From positions 3,658,001 through 3,722,000 of the forward strand of contig NZ_CP078145.1 in NCBI RefSeq assembly GCF_019222765.1: a stretch of DNA of 64,000 bases. The letters are read 5' to 3'. Below, one piece after another: positions 25,852-33,741 of this stretch. The notes beneath the pieces are model-generated. The model saw only the letters and a list, made by a program, of their open reading frames with translations, ran no database searches and was not told the DNA's origin. Within the stretch, counting starts at the first letter, position 1. Every line of letters begins with the position of its first letter. Position numbers and translations under genes: made by a program. The stretch is from Nocardia iowensis. Lineage in GTDB: Bacteria; Actinomycetota; Actinomycetes; Mycobacteriales; Mycobacteriaceae.

Positions 25852-26808
25852 ATGACCAACCCCTTGCCACCCTCGCCCCCGGAGCGGGTGAGCGACTGGC
25901 GCGACCAGCTGCTGCGCAGTATCCAGCAGCTGGCCGCGGAGGAAACCCGCGTCCGGAGGGCCGGATACCAGACCAGCCAGGACCCGAGCGAGGATCGAGA
26001 TCGCCAGGCAACCTTCATCGCAAAGTTCGAGGACTTGCAACGCCGACGTGCCCATTTCGAACAGCGGGCGTTGAGTGCCGGTATCCCCGCGCAGGTGATC
26101 GATGATGTCCGCGAGTTCGGACACACCGGTAGGCGACCCGTGCCCCGGCGCGGCGCGGGTCCACGAGCTCCGGGCCGGGGGGACTCCATCGAGGCTATGT
26201 GCCACGACATGCTCGAGGTCGAACTGTGGGACCTCGAACGCATGGTCAGTCTGGAAGCCCTGCGACGGGATCGCATCAAGACCGGCCGCTGGAATTTCGG
26301 GAACAACCCGCTGGCGGTCTGGAAATTCGCGGAGAACACCCACCGCCAGTTCCAGCGGGTCAATGCCTTGGCGGCGGGAGCGCGGATCACCGCTACTGAG
26401 GCCGCCACGCTGTGGAGCGCCACGGCCGAGGGCCTTCGCCGGCTTCATACGGTCACCATCGAACGGCTCGACGAGCTGAGCGTGGTTGCCGAATGGAGCC
26501 GGTACGCGATAGCGAGCCCGAAACCCGCACGCCCACCGTATGTTTCCGATGATCTCGATGTCGCCAAGACCCTCGCGGACGCTGGGGTCAGCCTGCCGAC
26601 CCCGCAGCAAATGCTCGACGTCGCCGCGACAGCGCTGCGCGCGGAATTCGTCGAGGCCACCGCACACCACGACCTCGGCCCCAGTGCGGCAGCGACCGAG
26701 GCCGTGAACCTCGCACTGCCTGATGGCCCGTCGGGTTGGGGCGTCGAAGGTGACGACGGCCCATCCCTGCCCGAGGTTTCCCACCCGGACCCGGGTGTGG
26801 ACATCTGA
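25852..26808 (+). CDS. Transfer-array repeated family protein, member 6
   Basis: 318 residues. N-terminus WRDQLLRSIQQLAAEETRVR; motif A GIPAQVIDDVREFGHTGRRP followed by a basic insert (RRGAGPRAPGRG); motif B VELWDLERMVSLEALRRDR; motif C KFAENTHRQFQRVNALAAGA then TLWSATAEGLRRLH. It is more diverged than its neighbours at motif C. The C-terminus is acidic, ending HPDPGVDI. It starts 12 bases after the previous gene. Function unknown. Confidence 0.7.
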   Translation: MTNPLPPSPPERVSDWRDQLLRSIQQLAAEETRVRRAGYQTSQDPSEDRDRQATFIAKFEDLQRRRAHFEQRALSAGIPAQVIDDVREFGHTGRRPVPRRGAGPRAPGRGDSIEAMCHDMLEVELWDLERMVSLEALRRDRIKTGRWNFGNNPLAVWKFAENTHRQFQRVNALAAGARITATEAATLWSATAEGLRRLHTVTIERLDELSVVAEWSRYAIASPKPARPPYVSDDLDVAKTLADAGVSLPTPQQMLDVAATALRAEFVEATAHHDLGPSAAATEAVNLALPDGPSGWGVEGDDGPSLPEVSHPDPGVDI

Positions 26809-26990
26809 CCCGCCGAAGAACGGAGCCGCTGACGAACCCGACCGAATAACACCTGCACCGCCTGCGTTTTTCGTCGGCGGCTGGTCACAGGGTACTGACC
26901 TGCACGCCGAACCCGATTGCCGGGGACATCTGAACACCGCTGCCACCTCGCGTTGACAACACAGTGGCACGCACCCTCCACAGGAGGTCG

Positions 26991-27098
26991 ATGATGTCCA
27001 CCCCCACCTGCCCAAACCCGCACGCGCTCAATCGATCACCGCGCCCGCCTCACCGTGGCATCGGTGACGGCCTCATCGACGTGAGGCCAGTCTCATGA
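26991..27098 (+). CDS. 35-residue mini-ORF with strong ribosome binding site
   Basis: CAGGAGGTCG (26981-26990) is immediately upstream of ATGATG, and the 35-codon frame ends in an ATGA overlap with the gene at 27095. The product begins MMSTPTCPNPHALNRSP and is Pro-rich and basic. The good Shine-Dalgarno plus exact coupling argues that it is translated, either as a small protein or to deliver ribosomes to the next gene, which has no binding site of its own. Confidence 0.5.
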   Translation: MMSTPTCPNPHALNRSPRPPHRGIGDGLIDVRPVS

Positions 27099-28324
27099 GC
27101 TGGCTCGAGCGGCAAAGCGGTCCCAATAGCCCTGAGTACTACCCCGACGCGGCCGACAGTCTCGAAGCCCAACTGCGTGCCGATGCAGCGCACTGGTTCT
27201 ACCTGCGCGAGATCGCTGCGAGTGCCGAGACTCCCCAGCAGGGTGCGGCACTGCGAACGCGGGCTGGCGAGCTGGCCGCGAAATGGAGCCGCCACGAGTC
27301 AGTGGTCCGCAGCAACCAGTGGATCCGGCTGCGCGACGCGTTCCTCAAATGGTCCATGACACCCGATCAGGCTGCCCAAGAGCTGCGCGAACTCGAGCGT
27401 GCCCACGCCGCAGGTGAGCAAGGCGTCGACGAGTTCGGTTTGCGCAACCTGCGCCAGGCCGGTGAACTGACCGGCCGCTGGGAACCGGGCATCACCGGTT
27501 CTGAGCAGGACAGCGCCCGCTGGCAACCGCTGCCTCAAGCGCCGAGCACGACCGTCGACGCGAGCGCTGACCACGGGCCGGACCCGGCGCCCGCGAACGT
27601 CGCCGATTCGACGCCATCGCCACGAAACGTGCTCGATCGCGCTTTGGGAACCCCTCAGTCGTTGCTGGACCTCGAGCAGGTCGGCGCGATCATCGCCGGA
27701 ACCGGCCGATATCCCGAGATAGCCGAAGACCTCGAGTCCCCCGATGCCCCGGGGCCCGCCGCGATACCGGATCAGGTGCCAACCACACCGGCAGTCGAGC
27801 CGCTCCCGGCCACGCAGCGCGAGGCGTTGCAGGTGCTGCAAGACCTGTATGCCGAGCACACGCGCACGGTCGAGGCCACAAACGACCTCGCCGCGGATCC
27901 CGTCGAGTACAACCTGGCCAAAGTCGCTGCGCTGGAGCAGATCAGCGCGGAGTACCGCAGCGCTCGCGTGGCCGCCGCCCTGGCCGGTGCGCCGACCGAG
28001 GTGATCAGAAGTGTGTGCCTGGCCGGGCAGACCGGCACCTACTGGCGTGACGGCCCTGGTGATCCGCGCCTGAACCCCGCCACCGGCAGCAGTGATCCCG
28101 GCCCGATACAGCTCGACCGCGCGCCACGCCGCCACGACGGCCTCGGCGCACCGGACCCGCCCGCGCTCGCACCGAACGCCTCGAACGGCGGGGTCGCGAT
28201 CGGCCAAGCCGTCGACGCCGCCTCGGCCGACGCCGAGCACACCGACTGGCAGCAGGCCCCCGAGGGACTCGACGTGAATCGATCATCCCCCTCCCACGAC
28301 GCAGCCAAAGACATCGATCCCTGA
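27095..28324 (+). CDS. Two-domain protein related to the repeated family, member 9
   Basis: 409 residues. The N-terminal half contains helical ELRELERAHAAGEQG and FGLRNLRQAGELTGRWEP, a degenerate motif A, and reaches SADHGPDPAP. This hexapeptide is also the C-terminal end of member 1. The C-terminal half carries a second unit: LQDLYAEHTRTVEATNDLAA, then GAPTEVIRSVCLAGQTGTYW (motif A again). It therefore looks like a fusion of two family units, each without motifs B and C. It is soluble, with an acidic tail ending KDIDP. Function unknown. Confidence 0.65.
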   Translation: MSWLERQSGPNSPEYYPDAADSLEAQLRADAAHWFYLREIAASAETPQQGAALRTRAGELAAKWSRHESVVRSNQWIRLRDAFLKWSMTPDQAAQELRELERAHAAGEQGVDEFGLRNLRQAGELTGRWEPGITGSEQDSARWQPLPQAPSTTVDASADHGPDPAPANVADSTPSPRNVLDRALGTPQSLLDLEQVGAIIAGTGRYPEIAEDLESPDAPGPAAIPDQVPTTPAVEPLPATQREALQVLQDLYAEHTRTVEATNDLAADPVEYNLAKVAALEQISAEYRSARVAAALAGAPTEVIRSVCLAGQTGTYWRDGPGDPRLNPATGSSDPGPIQLDRAPRRHDGLGAPDPPALAPNASNGGVAIGQAVDAASADAEHTDWQQAPEGLDVNRSSPSHDAAKDIDP

Positions 28325-28370
28325 AAACCCAAGACAATAAACAGTTTTCGTCAAGTTAGGAGCAATGATC

Positions 28371-30245
28371 ATGATCGCGACCCGGGAGACCCGGCGCCGG
28401 ACCAAACGCGGGATCGGAGAGGAGACCGCGCTGCTGCTGGTGTTCATGGCGCTGGTAGTCGCCGCTGTAGGGATGTGGGCAGCGTTGTGTGTCGGTTGTT
28501 GGTGGGCCGGGGTGCCGGTTGCCGGCCATCCGGTGACCGCGCTACTGCGGGTGCTGTCGGGGCGGCAATCGTGGCCGTGGCAAGCCACGGTAATGGCGGT
28601 CGTCTTCGCCGCCGCCGGAGCTTCCGTGGCGTTCGGGTGCTGGCGGATGCTGCACGCGGGCACCGAGATCGACGGGGCGGCGCGCACCATGCAGCGGCCG
28701 CGGGAGATCCGGTTGGCGCGTGCGCGCGACAACGCGATGGCCAACCAGCGGCTGCTGCGCGACGCCGCACCGGAAATCCAAGCGCTCAAGGGTCCACCGC
28801 TGGGCACGACCGTGATCGGGGGAGTGGGGCTGTATGTGCCCGCGGAACTCGGAGTGACCATCACCGCGGGTACACGCACCGGCAAGACGATGGCGTGGGC
28901 GATCCCCGCGGTGCTGGCGGCGTGGGGGCCGTGTCTGGCGACGTCGAACAAGCCAGATCTCTACCGGCACACGGTGTTCGGGCGCGAACAGCGCGGACGG
29001 GTGTGGCTGTGTGACCTGCAAGCGGTCACCGGTCGCGTCGAGTGCGGGTTTTGGGTCGACCTGCTCGCCCAGGTCGAGACCTTACCGGCCGCGCGCAAGC
29101 TGGCGAGTTTCTTCGTCTCCGCCGCCGCGGGTTCGGCCACGCAAGCGGCAAATGCCAAGGTAGACAGTTATTTCGATGGCGGGGCGCAAGAATTGCTGGC
29201 GCTGTATATCTATGCTGCGGCCTGCGTGCAAGGCGATCTGCTGCACGTCGCGGAATGGCTCGGCCGCGATCAAGATCTCACCCCAGCGTTGATCCTGCGC
29301 CACTACGGCCATCAGCGCGCCGCCGAGCGCATCGTCGAATCGCAAGCCCTCTACGCCCGTCAACGAGACGGTCTCTATGACATGGCGCGGCGGTTCCTCG
29401 GTTCGCTCTCGGATGAGGGCTACGCCCGCATGGTCACCCCGCCGCAGCGCTACCAATTGCGCGTGCGCGAAGCCGCACCGAAGGCTGGTGGCGGTACCGC
29501 GGTGGTGATCGACCGGACCGAGCAGAACCCGACCCACAACCTGCCGCAGTTCCGGCCACGCGAGTTCGTCACCTCGACCGACACGTTGTATGCGCTGTCG
29601 ATGGCAGGACCCGATAGCGCCACTCCCTTGACCGCGGCGCTGGTCGGCCAGATCTGCGAGGCCGCCCTCACCACCGCACGCGCACGACCCGACGGCCGAT
29701 TGAGAGTACCTCTGCTCGCGGTGCTCGACGAGGCAGCCAATTGTGCGCGCATCGCCGAGTTGCCCTCCTATTACACCTACGCCGGTGGCTGCGGCATCGT
29801 GCTGATCACCATCTTGCAGGTGCTGGAGCAAGGCGAAGACCTGTGGGGTGCAAACGGTTTGAGGACCATGCGGGCTCAAAGTATCGAGGTGTACGGGGGT
29901 GGGGTGGCCACGGTGGACTACCTCGAACACTGGGCAGCCATGAGCGGCCCGCACGATGTGGCCGACCGCTCCCGCAGCCACGGCGCCGGCGGGACGAACC
30001 GGACACTGGCCTGGCGGGCCGAGCCGATCTTGGATGTTTCCCTGCTGGCGGCGTTGCCCAAAGACCGGGCCCTGGTGCGGTTGCCGGGCTACGGACCGGT
30101 CGTGGTTCGCAAGAACTGGTGGCAGGACACCGAATACGCGCCGCTGATCCAGGCCTCGCTGGCCCGATTCGAGAACGCCGCCACCGCGACGATCGCACTA
30201 CCTGCCTCCCCAGCGGCCTTCGAGGACGGGGGAGACCCGTTATGA
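28371..30245 (+). CDS. TraG/VirD4-type conjugative coupling protein
   Basis: 624 residues from the ATG at 28371; AGGAG at 28358-28362 is 8 bases away, which favours it over the ATG at 28365. Two N-terminal helices (LLLVFMALVVAAVGMWAALC, then a second around WQATVMAVVFAAAGASVAF) anchor it. The P-loop is GTRTGKT at about residue 170, and Walker B is LLAVLDEAAN at about residue 450, followed by the TraM-recognition type C-terminal part. This is the ATPase that brings the DNA-relaxase complex to the channel. It is ATGA-coupled to the DUF4913 gene. Confidence 0.88.
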   Translation: MIATRETRRRTKRGIGEETALLLVFMALVVAAVGMWAALCVGCWWAGVPVAGHPVTALLRVLSGRQSWPWQATVMAVVFAAAGASVAFGCWRMLHAGTEIDGAARTMQRPREIRLARARDNAMANQRLLRDAAPEIQALKGPPLGTTVIGGVGLYVPAELGVTITAGTRTGKTMAWAIPAVLAAWGPCLATSNKPDLYRHTVFGREQRGRVWLCDLQAVTGRVECGFWVDLLAQVETLPAARKLASFFVSAAAGSATQAANAKVDSYFDGGAQELLALYIYAAACVQGDLLHVAEWLGRDQDLTPALILRHYGHQRAAERIVESQALYARQRDGLYDMARRFLGSLSDEGYARMVTPPQRYQLRVREAAPKAGGGTAVVIDRTEQNPTHNLPQFRPREFVTSTDTLYALSMAGPDSATPLTAALVGQICEAALTTARARPDGRLRVPLLAVLDEAANCARIAELPSYYTYAGGCGIVLITILQVLEQGEDLWGANGLRTMRAQSIEVYGGGVATVDYLEHWAAMSGPHDVADRSRSHGAGGTNRTLAWRAEPILDVSLLAALPKDRALVRLPGYGPVVVRKNWWQDTEYAPLIQASLARFENAATATIALPASPAAFEDGGDPL

Positions 30246-31099
30246 GCACCAACACCGGATCGTCGTCGAACCCACCGTGCTACAGCCATTTCACCGAGTT
30301 CGCCGAGAAATGGTTGCTGCCCTACATCACCGTGCGCCTGGCCGAGGCGAACCGGGAACACACCTACACCTGGTGTCCGCAGTGGTGGGCGCATCGGGCG
30401 GTCGCGGTGCGTATCGCGCACCTGCACACCGCGTTCGAAGGCCAACGTCGCTCTCGTGCGGGCACCAGTTTGAGCACGTTCCTGCTCTCGGTCGACGGGC
30501 ATTTACGCACGATCTTGGATGCCGCCAACGGCCCGTTGTACCGCTGCACCCGCCTGATCCACGTGAGCACCCCGTCGCTGCCATTCGATCCCGTGCCGCC
30601 GGGCTGGTTCGGCCCGCCTCCCGCACCGACACCGACACCGTCCGGGGGAAAGCCGCCTCCGCCGAAGCTGTTCGCTCACTACTCCGACTTCGTGCAGCAG
30701 TGGCTGCTGCCGGTGACTTCGGTCCGGATCGCGGCCAATAACCGTGAAGGGCAATACAGCTGGTGTCGGCAGTGGTGGCGTCACCGCAACGTTGTCCTGC
30801 GCTTCGCGGCCATGCATCGCGCCTTCGAAGCCGCGGTCCGCGCCGATGACCCCGCCGCGATGAGCACGTTGTTCTTGCGCCACATCGACGTACACCTGCG
30901 CGAGGTCCTCGAGGCGTCCAGGGGTCCGCTGTACCGCTGCACCCCGGACCAGCACACCGAATGCCCGGGCCTGCCCAGCGCGCCGATCCCCACCGCATGG
31001 TTCGGCCCGCCCGGGGCGAAAACATCGACCGAGCGGCTGGGCTTCGGGCCGGACTTCCGCACCCTCGCCCAGGCCATCCCCCGACAGGCATCCTCATGA
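30242..31099 (+). CDS. Tandem DUF4913 protein
   Basis: 285 residues containing two copies of a DUF4913-like unit. Copy 1: FTEFAEKWLLPYITVRLAEA, YTWCPQWWAHRAVAVR, GPLYRCTR. Copy 2: YSDFVQQWLLPVTSVRIAAN, YSWCRQWWRHRNVVLR, GPLYRCTP. A Pro-rich linker joins them and each copy ends in GWFGPP/AWFGPP. DUF4913 proteins are common on actinobacterial mobile elements, usually with one unit. The gene lies directly downstream of the coupling protein (ATGA overlap), so it may act with it. Function unknown. Confidence 0.75.
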   Translation: MSTNTGSSSNPPCYSHFTEFAEKWLLPYITVRLAEANREHTYTWCPQWWAHRAVAVRIAHLHTAFEGQRRSRAGTSLSTFLLSVDGHLRTILDAANGPLYRCTRLIHVSTPSLPFDPVPPGWFGPPPAPTPTPSGGKPPPPKLFAHYSDFVQQWLLPVTSVRIAANNREGQYSWCRQWWRHRNVVLRFAAMHRAFEAAVRADDPAAMSTLFLRHIDVHLREVLEASRGPLYRCTPDQHTECPGLPSAPIPTAWFGPPGAKTSTERLGFGPDFRTLAQAIPRQASS

Positions 31100-32037
31100 G
31101 CAAGCCGACACCCGCGCAACGGCACGTGCTCAAAGCACTACAGAATCGGGCCGTCGAGCTGACCGCCATGATCAACACGGCAAATCAACGCATAGCCGAC
31201 ACCGGACAACGCCCACCGCCGTCCTGGTTCGAGGACTATCACGGCGTCGCAATCCTGCACGATGCGTTGGAAAAGGCCGCCTACGCGGGCGGAGTGCCCC
31301 AGGCGTGGATAGATCACGTGCGTGAACGCGGACGAAACGGCATCACCTGGCGCGCCGATCTTGGCCTGCGCGCTGGCGAACCGCTCGATTTGGACCGGGT
31401 CCTGGGCGAGCTCACCGCGGACGTGCAACTGCTGCAGGACTGGACCGTCTTCGACATCGCCCGCCGCACGATCAATCCGTCACCGGGGCCACCCGCGTCC
31501 GGGGATCTCGAGGCAAACCTGCGTGCCTTGCGCGCCCGCACCCACGGGATCGCGAACCTGCTTGGACTCGACGCCGAACTCGGCGAACAGCTTTGGGGCA
31601 CTACCGCAGACTGGGCGCACGCCGGGGCGGCACTGGTGGACGGGCTGTCGGCCGAGGCGGTGATAAACCGCTGGACCATCGCCGCCTACACCGATACCCG
31701 CCGCTACGCACTGCAAGCAATCGCGCTCGGTACCGCCGGCATCGTGACCGATACCGCTGAGGCCCTGCCCTCGGCGCAGAATCTGGCTACCGCGATCAGC
31801 AGCGCACTGCCACCGGTGCAACCACAGTTTCGAGCGGCGACCGACGGGGCCGCGATCGATTCTGCCCTCACGGCCGCGGAACCGGTATCGACTGCCGGTG
31901 CTGGCGTCGAAACCCGCACGGGGCCACCACTATTCAGCCAAACCCCCGAGCCGGATTCCTGGAGCTTCGACGGCGGCCTCGACTGGGAGATCCCTGCCCC
32001 GCAGTTCTCCTCGGCGGCCGAATTGTTCGGACGATGA
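31096..32037 (+). CDS. Transfer-array repeated family protein, member 7
   Basis: 313 residues, ATGA-coupled on both sides. N-terminus QRHVLKALQNRAVELTAMIN; motif A GVPQAWIDHVRERGRNGITW (close to consensus); motif B LTADVQLLQDWTVFDIARRT; motif C DLEANLRALRARTHGIANLL, then QLWGTTADWAHAG and INRWTIAAYTD. The C-terminus differs from other members, ending in a hydrophobic/acidic SSAAELFGR. No export signal. Function unknown. Confidence 0.75.
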   Translation: MSKPTPAQRHVLKALQNRAVELTAMINTANQRIADTGQRPPPSWFEDYHGVAILHDALEKAAYAGGVPQAWIDHVRERGRNGITWRADLGLRAGEPLDLDRVLGELTADVQLLQDWTVFDIARRTINPSPGPPASGDLEANLRALRARTHGIANLLGLDAELGEQLWGTTADWAHAGAALVDGLSAEAVINRWTIAAYTDTRRYALQAIALGTAGIVTDTAEALPSAQNLATAISSALPPVQPQFRAATDGAAIDSALTAAEPVSTAGAGVETRTGPPLFSQTPEPDSWSFDGGLDWEIPAPQFSSAAELFGR

Positions 32038-32969
32038 CCGGGCCACCCCCCGCGCTTCGGGTGCGTGACCTACCCGCTGAACAAGCCGAAATCCTGGGCC
32101 GAATCCATGAATTAGCCAGCCAGGCGCGATATTTGGGCCGCATAGCACAGAAAGGCTACCTCGGTGCGGTGCAGGAGAACGACGAGTTCATGCGGCTGTG
32201 GGAGGTCGACCGCGACCGGAAACTGACCGAGGCCCGCGCCTACGGCAACGGTATACCGCCCAGCTGGGTCGAACACGCACGCCAGCTAGGCCACGCCGGT
32301 CAGGACTGGACCCCCGAACAGCGCCTACCCGCGGCCCGCACACCACCGCGACGCCGCACCGCCAGCCGGGTCGTCGACGACACCCGCCAAATGACCGAAA
32401 TGGCGGCAGTCCACGCCGTGCGCGCACACCTGCTCGCCGCAACGACAGGCTCACCAGCTCCAGATCCCGCAGCGGCGCACCAGTTCGGCAGGAACCTCGA
32501 GGCGCTGTGGACGCGCGCGGCTCGCACCGCCGACGCGGTTGGCATACCGGGGCGCGACCGCGAGGAGATCTTCACGGTCAGCGACGAGGAATTTCGGGAC
32601 CGCGTCAGCGACTTCCTGCGCTACAGCCCCGGTGACCTCGACATGGTGTGGCGGCGCCACGCCGCGGAGTCGATTGCCGCGAGCGTACGGCGCTCGCTGA
32701 AGAACCTGCGCCGCGCCAACCCCGGCAACGACATCACGACCCCCGATCCAGCTGCTCGGCAGCCGCCGGACCCGGCGTCGTTGATCGAACGAGCTCACCA
32801 CGCCCTACACACCCTGCTGAGCGAGCAACCAGACACCGGAGCCGACATCGACGCCGCGATCATCGACGCGACCCTCGACGACACCGTGCACCCCGAACAG
32901 ACCGTGGCTAGAGCCGAACCCGGCGAAGCGGCCGACACCGTGTTCGGTGACTGCGGACCTGACCCGTAG
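32034..32969 (+). CDS. Transfer-array repeated family protein, member 8
   Basis: 311 residues. N-terminus ILGRIHELASQARYLGRIAQ; motif A GIPPSWVEHARQLGHAGQDW; motif B VVDDTRQMTEMAAVHAVRAH; motif C QFGRNLEALWTRAARTADAV, then EEIFTVSDEEFRD. The acidic C-terminal tail ends GDCGPDP, nearly the same as the NDHGPDP end of member 1. It is the last gene of the array before the metabolic cargo. Function unknown. Confidence 0.75.
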   Translation: MTGPPPALRVRDLPAEQAEILGRIHELASQARYLGRIAQKGYLGAVQENDEFMRLWEVDRDRKLTEARAYGNGIPPSWVEHARQLGHAGQDWTPEQRLPAARTPPRRRTASRVVDDTRQMTEMAAVHAVRAHLLAATTGSPAPDPAAAHQFGRNLEALWTRAARTADAVGIPGRDREEIFTVSDEEFRDRVSDFLRYSPGDLDMVWRRHAAESIAASVRRSLKNLRRANPGNDITTPDPAARQPPDPASLIERAHHALHTLLSEQPDTGADIDAAIIDATLDDTVHPEQTVARAEPGEAADTVFGDCGPDP

Positions 32970-33077
32970 CCCGTCTCGTCCACCGTCGAGCCCCGCCGCT
33001 CGCGGCAACCCGAGACCGCGGTTCACCCGCCTCGGATTCATCACAACCAACGTGGTCCACCAGAAAGGAATCTCATC

Positions 33078-33635
33078 ATGAAACGACGCCTACACGTCGT
33101 CGCCAGCCTGCCCGAGGCTTTGATGACAAGCCCGTGCGACGCGATGGAATGGATCATCGATCACAGTGGCGGGCAACCACTCACCGCACTGCCGTGCGAT
33201 CTGGACCCCCACTGGATAATCAGGTACCTGCGTGATCTGAACACTCGTTCCGAAGTACTCGACTTCGACTGCAACACAAACGATTACGCCGACTACAACC
33301 ACATGCCGTCGGGGCGAATCCGAACCGGCATGACCCTCGAACCAGATCATGTCGCTATGCGTCGCGTTGACAAGACCGCCCGCACCGTCGACGAATACAC
33401 AAAACTCCGCGAAGAACGCCCCGAGCTGGGAAACATCAAATTTCGACTCAGTCAATCCAATTCACTCGACCGGAGTCTGTTCGCCCTCGCCGGCGCCGAA
33501 CAAGCCGCCGCCACCACTGCGGCAACCGGCGCGCCTTCTCCGATCACTGGCTACCAGCAGCACGGGATGAACACGAACGCTCCGATTCTGCTCAGGCGAC
33601 GAGCCGACCATGACCACACCTTTGCCCCGATCTGA
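33078..33635 (+). CDS. Hypothetical protein, possibly a truncated MetE/UROD-like protein
   Basis: 185 residues; the start has AGAAAGGAATC upstream. The N-terminal part (HVVASLPEALMTSP, DAMEWIIDHSGGQPLTALPC, DPHWIIRYLRDLNTRS) reminds me of a hypothetical actinobacterial family with weak resemblance to the methionine-synthase/uroporphyrinogen-decarboxylase barrel. Those proteins are usually nearly twice as long. The last 40 residues look unrelated, so the gene may be 3'-truncated. It opens the cargo cluster with an MBL-fold enzyme, a hydrolase and a monooxygenase. Confidence 0.55.
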   Translation: MKRRLHVVASLPEALMTSPCDAMEWIIDHSGGQPLTALPCDLDPHWIIRYLRDLNTRSEVLDFDCNTNDYADYNHMPSGRIRTGMTLEPDHVAMRRVDKTARTVDEYTKLREERPELGNIKFRLSQSNSLDRSLFALAGAEQAAATTAATGAPSPITGYQQHGMNTNAPILLRRRADHDHTFAPI

Positions 33636-33741
33636 GGCCATGACCGGTCCACGACACCGCCATGATCCCCGGCGCCCAAGCCCGCCTATCGCTCGCTCGC
33701 TGCGACCGCCGAGCATCCGCGCAACCGAGAACAGGAACCCC

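Noticed and set aside
26795..26956. 53-codon frame between family member 6 and the mini-ORF at 26991
   Set aside because: Protein-like in part, but with no start signal or coupling; left unannotated.
25633..27015. 460-codon minus-strand frame opposite family members 5 and 6
   Set aside because: It lies antisense to two genes with conserved motifs and has no domain of its own.
28323..28349. 6-bp inverted repeat GAAAAC/GTTTTC before the coupling protein gene
   Set aside because: Too short for a confident terminator or operator, although the AT-rich patch stands out.
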